From: Holophagaceae bacterium
GTDB taxonomy: Bacteria > Acidobacteriota > Holophagae > Holophagales > Holophagaceae
Direction of reading: 5' to 3'
Length of the DNA: 13,410 nt
NCBI GenBank assembly: GCA_003158505.1
Contig: PMJK01000102.1
Coordinates: 16,272-29,681 of the forward strand
The notes beneath the pieces were generated by a model that searched no databases, had not been told where the DNA came from, and saw only the letters and a program-made list of their open reading frames with translations. Positions 7,085 to 13,195 of this stretch are shown here, piece after piece. The translations under genes and the position numbers were made by a program. Every line of letters starts with the position of its first letter. Position 1 is the stretch's first letter.

Positions 7085-7876
7085 ATGCCTGTGATCGATG
7101 TCGTCAACCTCTCCAAGGCCTTTGGGCCCAAGGTGGTGCTGTCCAAAGTGAACCTCCAGGTGGAGGAGGGCGAGAGCCTCGTGGTGCTGGGCGGTTCGGG
7201 CTCCGGCAAGACGGTGCTGCTCCGCAACATCATGGGCCTGCTGACGCCCGACTCGGGCCATGTGGCCGTCGAGGGCAAGATCATCGCCGAGTTGTCGCGG
7301 GAGGACCTGTTCACGGTCCGCCAGAGCATCGGGATGTGTTTCCAGATGGCGGCCCTGTTCGACTCCATGACTGTCTTCGAGAATGTCGCCTTCGGCCTGC
7401 GTCGGCACCACAAGATGACCGAGGACGAGATCCGTGCCCGGGTGGAAGAGTGTTTGGGCATGGTGGGCTTAAAGGACACCGACAAGCTGAAGCCTGCAGA
7501 ACTCTCAGGCGGCATGAAGCGGCGTGTGGGCTTTGCCCGGGCCATCGCCCTCAAGCCCAAAATCCTGCTCTTCGACGAGCCCACCACGGGCCTCGATCCG
7601 GTGATGACAGATGTCATTGGCCGCATCATCCTCGACCTCAAGCATGAATTAGGCGTCACCAGCATCACCATCACTCACGACTTGAAATCCGCCTTTGAAA
7701 TCGGCGATCGGATCGCCATGCTCTTCCGGGGTGAGTGCATCGCCTGCCAAGCGCCGGCAGACTTCAAGGCGAATCCGCACCCGGTCATTCAGCAGTTCCT
7801 GCGGGGGGACGCGGATGGTCCCTTCCTGCAGGATCCGCCGCCGCCAAAGAGGAATCCCCAGGAGGCCCACGCATGA
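7085..7876 (+). CDS. mlaF: MlaF-family ABC transporter ATPase
   Basis: This 263-residue cytoplasmic ATPase powers the MlaE permease. Its motifs are complete: Walker A GGSGSGKT (36-43), Q loop at Gln87, signature LSGGMKRRV (140-148), Walker B ILLFDEP (160-166), D loop GLDP and switch His198 (THDL). SGGMKRR in place of the commoner SGGQ is typical of the MlaF group. The C-terminal tail from about 240 is Pro-rich and longer than the minimal fold. ATG 7085 follows the mlaE stop by 4 nt without a clear ribosome site, so translation is probably coupled. The stop overlaps the mlaD start as ATGA at 7873-7876. Confidence 0.96.
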   Translation: MPVIDVVNLSKAFGPKVVLSKVNLQVEEGESLVVLGGSGSGKTVLLRNIMGLLTPDSGHVAVEGKIIAELSREDLFTVRQSIGMCFQMAALFDSMTVFENVAFGLRRHHKMTEDEIRARVEECLGMVGLKDTDKLKPAELSGGMKRRVGFARAIALKPKILLFDEPTTGLDPVMTDVIGRIILDLKHELGVTSITITHDLKSAFEIGDRIAMLFRGECIACQAPADFKANPHPVIQQFLRGDADGPFLQDPPPPKRNPQEAHA

Positions 7877-9336
7877 AGCTGGAAACCAAGGTCGGCCTTT
7901 TCTTCACTGGCGCCATCATCCTCATGGGCGTACTGATCTTCCGCACGGAGAAACTTGAGCTCGGCGGCAAGCGCAACCAATCCAAACAGTTCACCTACTT
8001 CGACACGGTGGCGGGGCTGAGTCCGCAGAGCAAGGTCCTGGTCGCGGGCGTGTCGGTGGGCACCGTCCATGAGATCGCCCTGGAAGGCGGCCGGGCCAAA
8101 GTCACCCTATCCATCTCCAAGGATGTAGGCATCTATGGGGACGCCACCGTCTCCCTGGGCTCCATTGGCATCCTGGGTGAAAAATTCGTCGATCTCGAAC
8201 CCGGTCACAGTGCCAAGGGCCCCTTCCCCAAGGACACACCGCTACCCAGCAAGGCCGGCATCAGCCTCGATAACCTCATGGAGTCGCTCTCTGAGATAAG
8301 CAAGAACGTGAAGGGCGTCACCCAGGCCCTGAATGAATCCATCGGCGGCGAGCAGGGGCGGCAGAAAATCGACGAGATCGTGGACAACATCCGCGTTCTC
8401 ACCGCCGAGTTCCGCTCCATGGCCCAGGAAAACCACGGCGCCATCGATCACACCATGGCGAACGTGGAAGCCCTCTCCACCGATCTGCGGGACCGGCTGC
8501 CCAAGCTGGCTCAGCAGTTCGAGGCCGTGGGCAAGAACCTCAACGGCATCCTGGAGGAGAATCGCCCCGAGCTGAAGGGTGTCATCAGCGATATCCGCAA
8601 GCTGGCCCAGAGTTTCCAGGGGTCGGCGGAAAACATCAAAGTCCTCACCGACCGCATCAACAGTGGCCAAGGCACCATCGGCAAATTGCTGAACGACGAA
8701 ACGACGGTCAAGAAGATCAATGATGCCGTGGACAATGTGAACAACCTGCTGGGCGGGTTCGGCAAGATGGACTTCCGTCTGGACATGAACGCGGCCCAGT
8801 GGTCAAAACGCGGTGACAGCCAATCAGGCCTCGGCCTCGAGATCGCACCCAGTCCGGATTACTGGTATGCCCTCGGTTTCGACTCCACCCCGGACGGCAA
8901 GATCAACCAGAGCATCCAGTTGATCACCCAGTTGGATCCCGTCACGGGCAAGCCGGTCACAGTACCGCAGAGCATCAAATGGGTCACCACGGACCGGACC
9001 TTCACCATGTCAGCCCAGTTTGCCAAGCGCCTAGGTCCCGCGGTCTTCTCCGCAGGCATTGTCGAGAACACGGGCGGTGGCGGGGTCGAGCTGCGCGGAT
9101 TGGACGACCGACTTCGACTCGGAATTCTGGCCTATGACTTCATGAAGCGCGACAACAAGCCGAACCCCCGGTACCGCCTCACCAGCAGCTACCAGTTCTG
9201 GAAGGGCGCCTACATCCAAGCCGGCGTGCAGGACATCGACAACAAGGATCTCCGCACCGTCTTCTTCGGTGCCGGCCTGCGCTGGAAGGACGATGACCTA
9301 AAGAAGATGGTCGGACTGGCAGCGTCGGCCAAATGA
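7873..9336 (+). CDS. mlaD: MCE-domain lipid-binding protein (MlaD-like) with long helical stalk and strand-rich C-terminal domain
   Basis: The 487-residue protein is the periplasmic component of the transporter, far longer than E. coli MlaD (about 180). One N-terminal membrane helix (about 8-24) precedes the MCE domain (about 38-112: FDTVAGLSPQSKVLVAGVSVGTV ending in LGEKFVDLEP, quoted in two parts of one block). Residues 130-295 are heptad-like and probably form a coiled-coil tube. Residues 298-472 contain about twelve alternating polar/hydrophobic segments with Tyr/Trp/Phe at their ends, such as YWYALGFDS, FTMSAQFAKRL, YRLTSSYQFW and TVFFGAGLRW, which suggest a beta-barrel. AGGAGG at 7860-7865 sets ATG 7873, inside the mlaF stop. 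The protein ends in AASAK, not an aromatic residue. The MCE part is certain; an outer-membrane barrel is an inference. Confidence 0.92.
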   Translation: MKLETKVGLFFTGAIILMGVLIFRTEKLELGGKRNQSKQFTYFDTVAGLSPQSKVLVAGVSVGTVHEIALEGGRAKVTLSISKDVGIYGDATVSLGSIGILGEKFVDLEPGHSAKGPFPKDTPLPSKAGISLDNLMESLSEISKNVKGVTQALNESIGGEQGRQKIDEIVDNIRVLTAEFRSMAQENHGAIDHTMANVEALSTDLRDRLPKLAQQFEAVGKNLNGILEENRPELKGVISDIRKLAQSFQGSAENIKVLTDRINSGQGTIGKLLNDETTVKKINDAVDNVNNLLGGFGKMDFRLDMNAAQWSKRGDSQSGLGLEIAPSPDYWYALGFDSTPDGKINQSIQLITQLDPVTGKPVTVPQSIKWVTTDRTFTMSAQFAKRLGPAVFSAGIVENTGGGGVELRGLDDRLRLGILAYDFMKRDNKPNPRYRLTSSYQFWKGAYIQAGVQDIDNKDLRTVFFGAGLRWKDDDLKKMVGLAASAK

Positions 9337-10121
9337 AGAGTCCCCGGATCCTGCCCGCCCCCGGACCGCTGCCCGACGAGGGTGGCACCCTGTTCCTCTG
9401 GGTCCGCCGGGGCCTGCCTCTGGCCCTCGCGGCGCTGGCCCTGGTCGGGTCGACTCTGCATGGCGCCGGGCGCGGCTGGTGGATGCTGATCGGCGTCGCC
9501 GCGCTGGCCGCGGCCTGGCCCAGCTTTCTCCGGGGCAAGGCCTTCCTCCGCAATCGGACCGCCATCGTGCGCCAGGACAACCTCTGGGCCAATGCCTTCA
9601 GGCCCTTGGCGCGATGGCTGGGCCAGGAGGACGCCTGGATTCTTTCTTTCTGCGGCCACAATAACCGCCGGGTGCGTGCGGCCTTTGGCACCCGCCGCGC
9701 TCGGCGGGCCCTCATCCTGCTGCCTCACTGCATCCAGATGGCCCGCTGCAAGGCCGGCATCCTCGACGACCTCCAGGCATGCTACGACTGCGGCCTCTGT
9801 CCCGTGGGCGACTACATGAACGCAGCCCTCCTGAATCGCTGGGAAGGCCGGATCTCCAACCGCAGCCACAAGGCCTACCGGGAGGCGCGGGAGTATCGCC
9901 CAGACCTGATCGTGGCTGTGAGCTGTGCGGATCGCCTGCTCAAGGGACTGACCAAGATTCCAGAGATTCCCTCCTATGTGATCCCGTTGTCCCTGCCCCA
10001 CGGCATGTGCGTCGACACGGATTTCAGCGTGCCCCACCTCTTCGCAGCCATGGAGACCCTGGTCGAACCCCGCCGCCCCTCCGGGGAGATCCAGCCTCTC
10101 CGCCGCGAAGGCATCGCATGA
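9333..10121 (+). CDS. DUF116-family membrane-anchored cysteine-rich protein, function unknown
   Basis: The 262-residue product begins with two likely membrane helices (about 27-42 and 48-63). The rest is soluble and carries the DUF116 signature: LILLPHCIQ (127-135) followed by Cys139, then CYDCGLC (150-156), IVAVSC (193-198) and a late Cys226 in PHGMC. Seven cysteines in conserved spacing suggest a metal or iron-sulfur site, but this is an inference and no activity is established that I can name. ATG 9333 overlaps the mlaD stop (ATGA), and its own stop overlaps the ubiA-family start in the same way. The gene is therefore translationally coupled to both a lipid transporter and a prenyltransferase, which suggests a job in lipid metabolism or envelope redox chemistry. 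Confidence 0.85.
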   Translation: MKSPRILPAPGPLPDEGGTLFLWVRRGLPLALAALALVGSTLHGAGRGWWMLIGVAALAAAWPSFLRGKAFLRNRTAIVRQDNLWANAFRPLARWLGQEDAWILSFCGHNNRRVRAAFGTRRARRALILLPHCIQMARCKAGILDDLQACYDCGLCPVGDYMNAALLNRWEGRISNRSHKAYREAREYRPDLIVAVSCADRLLKGLTKIPEIPSYVIPLSLPHGMCVDTDFSVPHLFAAMETLVEPRRPSGEIQPLRREGIA

Positions 10122-11014
10122 CGGCGAACCGATTCCCGGTCCGCAGATTCTTCGAGAAGTGGTTGGGCGCCAGGGCCATGCCCTATCTGCTGCACCTCCG
10201 GCCGCTGGAATGGCCCATCATGACCGCCCATTTTCTTCTGGGCACACTACTGGCCGCCGGGTGGGGGCTGCGGGCCAAACCATCGATTCTCGGATGGCTC
10301 ATCTTCGTGGCCCTGATGAACGGCGGTACCCTCGCCATCAACAGTGCCTTCGACAAGGACGAGGGTGATATCGGCTACCTGAAGGCGCCACCCAAGCCCC
10401 CTGAACACCTGTTGGCCTTTTCTTCAGTGCTGCTGGGGAGTTCGGCCATCCTGGGGTTCCTGCTGCCCCTGCCCTTCGCCTTCATCAACCTCGCCTGCGT
10501 GGTCATGAGCGTGCTCTATTCAGTGCCCCCCCCTCGGCTCAAAGCCCGTGCGGGTTGGGACCTGCTCATCAACTGTGTGGGTTTCGGTCTGCTCACGCCC
10601 TTGGCCGGGTGGGCGCTGACCGGTCGGTCCTTCAGCCGGGCAATCCTGCTGGTTTCGATCGGTTTCGCCTTCCTATTCGCCACCCTCTACCCCATGACGC
10701 AGATCTACCAGGTGGCGGAGGACAGCCGCCGCGGTGACCACACTCTCACGATCCGACTGGGTGTGGGACGCAGTCTGGCTCTGGCCTTGCTGGCAGGCCT
10801 GATCGCCCATGCCTTCTTCCTGGCAGGAGTCCTGGCCATGGGACGGGCCCCGCTCTGCCTACTGCCTTCCCTGGTGGCCTGGCTGGCGGTGCTCATTCCG
10901 TGGATGCGGGGCTGGCGGACCTGGACGGATTCCCGGCACGAAAGTGGCATGTATTGGGGCCTGGGAGCCTGGGCCGTCACTGACCTCAGTCTGCTGGCCC
11001 TGTTATGGCCCTGA
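10118..11014 (+). CDS. UbiA-superfamily prenyltransferase, substrate unknown
   Basis: The 298-residue integral membrane protein has the eight-to-nine-helix pattern of UbiA enzymes, which move a polyprenyl group from its diphosphate onto an acceptor. The first Asp-rich motif is NSAFDKDEGDIG (75-86), with Asp79, Asp81 and Asp84 to bind Mg-diphosphate. YSVPPPRLKAR (134-144) matches the conserved Y-S-P-P-R-K segment. The second motif reads QVAEDSRRGDHTLTIRLG (198-215). Compared with the common DxxxD form, its first Asp appears to be Gln198, while Asp202 is kept. ATG 10118 overlaps the DUF116 stop; the open frame upstream to 9779 lies inside that gene and is not used. The acceptor could be a quinone precursor, heme, a glycerol lipid or another molecule; no neighbour decides this. 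Confidence 0.88.
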   Translation: MTANRFPVRRFFEKWLGARAMPYLLHLRPLEWPIMTAHFLLGTLLAAGWGLRAKPSILGWLIFVALMNGGTLAINSAFDKDEGDIGYLKAPPKPPEHLLAFSSVLLGSSAILGFLLPLPFAFINLACVVMSVLYSVPPPRLKARAGWDLLINCVGFGLLTPLAGWALTGRSFSRAILLVSIGFAFLFATLYPMTQIYQVAEDSRRGDHTLTIRLGVGRSLALALLAGLIAHAFFLAGVLAMGRAPLCLLPSLVAWLAVLIPWMRGWRTWTDSRHESGMYWGLGAWAVTDLSLLALLWP

Positions 11015-11088
11015 TCACTCAACCCGTTCGTCCATGGATCCGATAGACTAGGAAGAAGTGGTGACAGTCGAAATCTTCTGGAGCAAGC

Positions 11089-11919
11089 ATGGGATTCAGC
11101 AGGGGCATGCGTTGGATGGGTCTGGTATGCGCTGGAGGCCTAGTCCTGAGCGCGGCCATCCCCTCCCCTGCCCGGTTGTCCCTGAAATCCGCCTCCGTGC
11201 TGGTGTTGGATCAAATTTCGGGCCAGACCCTGCTGGAAAAACAGGCCGGGGCCGTGGTTCCCATCGCCTCGCTGACCAAGCTCATGACGGCCATGGTGCT
11301 GCTGGATGCCCACCTCGACCCCAATGAATTGCTGACCATCACCAATGACGACAAGGATGACCTCCGCCACAGCCGGTCCCGTCTTCCTGTGGGCACCCGC
11401 CTGCCGAGGGAACAGGCCCTCCTGCTGGCCCTGCTGGCCTCGGAGAACCGCGCCGCCCACGCGTTGGGGCGCACTTTCCCAGGTGGACTGCCCGCCTTCG
11501 TCCAAGCCATGAACGCCAAGGCAACGGAATTAGGCTTGAGCGGCTCCCGGTTCGAGGACCCAACGGGTCTCTCCAGCGCTAATGTGGCCACGGCCTGGGA
11601 TCTGGCCCGCATCATCGAGGCCGCCTACCACTATCCCGAGATCCGCGATTTCACCACCCGTCCTCAGACCATCCTCCAGAGTGGCCGCCACAGCATCCAG
11701 TTCCCCAATACCAATGCCCTGGTGCGCAATCCCCATTGGAACATCGGCCTTTCCAAGACCGGCTACATTGAGGAAGCCGGCCGATGCCTGGTCATGCAGG
11801 CCATGCTGGCGAACCGGCCCGTGCTGGTCATCCTGTTGGATTCCTGGGGCAAGTACACCCGTCTGGGCGACGCCATCCGCATCAAACAGTGGATGGAAGC
11901 CCGCCTCGGCCCCAAGTAA
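11089..11919 (+). CDS. pbpG: PbpG (PBP7)-like D-alanyl-D-alanine endopeptidase
   Basis: This 276-residue serine peptidase of the PBP7/8 group cuts D-Ala-meso-DAP cross-links in peptidoglycan in the periplasm. An N-terminal signal segment (about 7-28, GLVCAGGLVLSAA) directs export. The active-site motifs are SLTK (61-64, nucleophile Ser61, base Lys64), SEN (118-120) and KTG (223-225). Long blocks match E. coli PbpG, including LLALLASENRAAHALG, PGGLPAFVQAMNAKATELG, TGLSSANVATA, NTNALVRNPHWNIGLSKTG and the ending in which a GKYT motif precedes DA and R. It lacks the extra C-terminal domain of PBP5-type carboxypeptidases. TGGAG at 11079-11083 sets ATG 11089. It lies 74 bp after the prenyltransferase gene, where a weak TAGACT -10-like box (11044-11049) is present without a convincing -35. 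pgeF follows closely. Confidence 0.93.
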   Translation: MGFSRGMRWMGLVCAGGLVLSAAIPSPARLSLKSASVLVLDQISGQTLLEKQAGAVVPIASLTKLMTAMVLLDAHLDPNELLTITNDDKDDLRHSRSRLPVGTRLPREQALLLALLASENRAAHALGRTFPGGLPAFVQAMNAKATELGLSGSRFEDPTGLSSANVATAWDLARIIEAAYHYPEIRDFTTRPQTILQSGRHSIQFPNTNALVRNPHWNIGLSKTGYIEEAGRCLVMQAMLANRPVLVILLDSWGKYTRLGDAIRIKQWMEARLGPK

Positions 11920-11926
11920 CGGCATT

Positions 11927-12592
11927 GTGCTGATTCCAGATGTCCTGCCTCCATTCCCGCTGAGCTGGGGCTTTTCGACCCGCCATGATCCACCGGGGGC
12001 CCTTCCCACCCGACGCCTGAACCAGATGCATCGCTGCAGCATCGTGGAGGCTTCCGAGTCCGTGGTGGAAGGAGACGGATTGTGGACCACATCTCCTGGG
12101 CTTCGCATCGGTTTGCGGGTGGCGGACTGCGTGCCGGTGCTACTGGCCGGGCCGCTCATGGATGGAACACCCTGGGTGGCCGCCCTCCATGCGGGCTGGC
12201 GGGGGGCCACGGGTCATGGTGATCCGAAGCCTGGTGGTGGCATCCTGCGCCGCGGCGTGGCCCTCTACCGAACCCTGGGGGGTGTTCCGGGGGACCTGGT
12301 ATGGGCCTTTGGTCCCGCCATCCTGGCCTGCCACTTCGAGGTGGGCGAGGAAGTCATCGAGGCCGCCCGGCAGGATCCCGCCTGGCAGGAGAGCCTGCGG
12401 ACCCAGGGCCCGTCCACCAGATCCCACCTGGACCTGCATGGGTTCCTCCGGGCTCAGGCCCTGGACCTGGGGCTGGACTCCGCCCGGGATGGGAGTGTGG
12501 CCCTGTGCACCGTCTGTCGGCCCGACCTGCTTTATTCCTATCGTCGCGGTGAAACCACCGGCCGCCAGTGGGGCTGGATCGAGATCGGATAA
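11927..12592 (+). CDS. pgeF: PgeF/YfiH-family protein (peptidoglycan editing factor, laccase-like fold)
   Basis: The 221-residue product belongs to the YfiH/DUF152 family. E. coli YfiH (PgeF) removes misincorporated L-Ser from the peptidoglycan precursor; relatives also act as polyphenol oxidases or purine nucleosidases in vitro. The metal-site residues stand in the family order: His35 (NQMH, where most have QVH), Cys68 in RVADCVPVLL and His88 in ALHAGWRG. FGPAILACHFEVGEEV (128-143), CT at 194-195 and SYRRGETTGRQ (204-214) complete the signature. GTG 11927, 7 nt after the pbpG stop, is the first usual start. It has no Shine-Dalgarno and probably depends on coupling to pbpG; an ATT at 11924 is also in frame. 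The frame upstream to 11582 lies inside pbpG and is not used. Confidence 0.9.
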   Translation: MLIPDVLPPFPLSWGFSTRHDPPGALPTRRLNQMHRCSIVEASESVVEGDGLWTTSPGLRIGLRVADCVPVLLAGPLMDGTPWVAALHAGWRGATGHGDPKPGGGILRRGVALYRTLGGVPGDLVWAFGPAILACHFEVGEEVIEAARQDPAWQESLRTQGPSTRSHLDLHGFLRAQALDLGLDSARDGSVALCTVCRPDLLYSYRRGETTGRQWGWIEIG

Positions 12593-12600
12593 TCTGAAGG

Positions 12601-12639
12601 TCAGCCCCGCTCCTGAAGACTGAGGGCTGAAGACTGAGG
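12601..12639. repeat. 14-bp tandem duplication and hairpin in the spoVG leader
   Basis: CTGAAGACTGAGG occurs at 12613-12625 and again at 12627-12639, one base apart, and CTGAAGG near 12594 is related. TCAGCCC (12601-12607) can pair with GGGCTGA (12624-12630) around a 16-nt loop. The second copy supplies the AGGA ribosome site of spoVG. No T tract follows the hairpin, so it is a leader structure or chance folding. Confidence 0.6.
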
Positions 12640-12646
12640 ACGCCCC

Positions 12647-13006
12647 ATGCTCAACATCACCGACATTCGCATCAACAAGGTCGAGGGCGATGACAAACTC
12701 AAGGCCTTTGCCGCCCTGGTCATCGAGGACTGCTTCCTGGTGGGCGACCTGCGCGTGGTGGAGAGCGAGGACGGCTACTTCGTGGCCATGCCCAGCCGCC
12801 GCAAGCGGGACGGCAGCTTCAAGGACATCGCCTATCCGCTGAACAACACCCTTCGCGAGGTGATCGAAGAGAAGGTGCTCCTGGCCTACGAGGCCGCCAC
12901 GGGCCACCGCGCCATCAGCCGGATCGAGCGCGGCGAGGCCGCCCAGGTGCGTCCGGACCTGCTGGGCGTCGAGGAGTTCGGGTTCACGCCCAAGGCCGGT
13001 TCCTGA
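12647..13006 (+). CDS. spoVG: SpoVG-family regulator
   Basis: SpoVG is a small nucleic-acid-binding regulator first named in Bacillus sporulation but widespread in non-sporulating bacteria. Residues 1-85 match the family: the NITDIRINKV start, LVIEDCFLVGDLRVVES (24-40), FVAMPSRRKRDGSFKDIAYP (45-64) and the LREVIEEKVL helix. The 119 residues exceed the usual 85-100 because of a C-terminal extension (about 86-119) rich in charged residues, with no motif I recognise. AGGA at 12637-12640 lies 6 nt before ATG 12647. It follows pgeF by 54 bp and is followed by a likely promoter for tRNA-Gln. No sporulation gene is nearby, so a role in sporulation should not be assumed. Confidence 0.94.
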   Translation: MLNITDIRINKVEGDDKLKAFAALVIEDCFLVGDLRVVESEDGYFVAMPSRRKRDGSFKDIAYPLNNTLREVIEEKVLLAYEAATGHRAISRIERGEAAQVRPDLLGVEEFGFTPKAGS

Positions 13007-13056
13007 CTTCAGTGCGGCATCGTTGGGTGTGGTTGTGGGCTCTGTGTCCTCAGGGC

Positions 13057-13085
13057 TTGGGTTGGATGCGGACCCGCGCTATGCT
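13057..13085 (+). promoter_or_regulatory. Likely sigma-70-type promoter for tRNA-Gln and gatE
   Basis: TTGGGT (13057-13062) and TATGCT (13080-13085) are separated by 17 bp, the optimal spacing. Each hexamer keeps four of the six consensus bases. Transcription would start near 13092, just before the tRNA 5' end at 13098, which leaves a very short leader. Confidence 0.5.
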
Positions 13086-13097
13086 TGGGTTTCCGCC

Positions 13098-13172
13098 TGG
13101 GGAGTAGCCAAGTGGTAAGGCAGCAGGTTTTGATCCTGCGTACCGAGGGTTCGAATCCTTCCTCCCCAACCA
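13098..13172 (+). tRNA. tRNA-Gln (anticodon UUG)
   Basis: A full 75-nt cloverleaf with encoded CCA. The acceptor stem TGGGGAG pairs with CTCCCCA, the D arm is GCC/GGC, and the anticodon stem is GCAGG/CCTGC. The T arm is GAGGG/CCTTC with a TTCGAAT loop, and the discriminator is A. The loop TTTTGAT places TTG at 13130-13132, which reads CAA and, by wobble, CAG. The first pair is U1-A72, the bacterial tRNA-Gln identity feature recognised in the transamidation route. U34 should be a target of MnmA, encoded at the left edge. Only 23 nt separate it from the gatE-type start, so the two are probably transcribed together. Confidence 0.97.
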
Positions 13173-13195
13173 ATCGAATCTGCAGAGGAGTGGCC

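Noticed and set aside
6280..7674. 464-codon open frame on the minus strand opposite glmU end, mlaE and mlaF
   Set aside because: It lies wholly opposite well-supported genes, has a composition rich in His, Asp and Glu as expected from reverse-reading GC-rich codons, and shows no family motif.
9210..10037. 275-codon minus-strand frame opposite mlaD and DUF116
   Set aside because: It crosses the mlaD/DUF116 junction, which is explained by coupled + strand genes, and has no motif.
11530..12210. 226-codon minus-strand frame opposite pbpG and pgeF
   Set aside because: It runs opposite active-site coding blocks of both genes and has no recognisable family features.
13007..13097. T- and G-rich stretch before tRNA-Gln considered as a riboswitch or T-box
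   Set aside because: No stable stem series, T-box sequence or terminator was found. A simple promoter explains the useful part.
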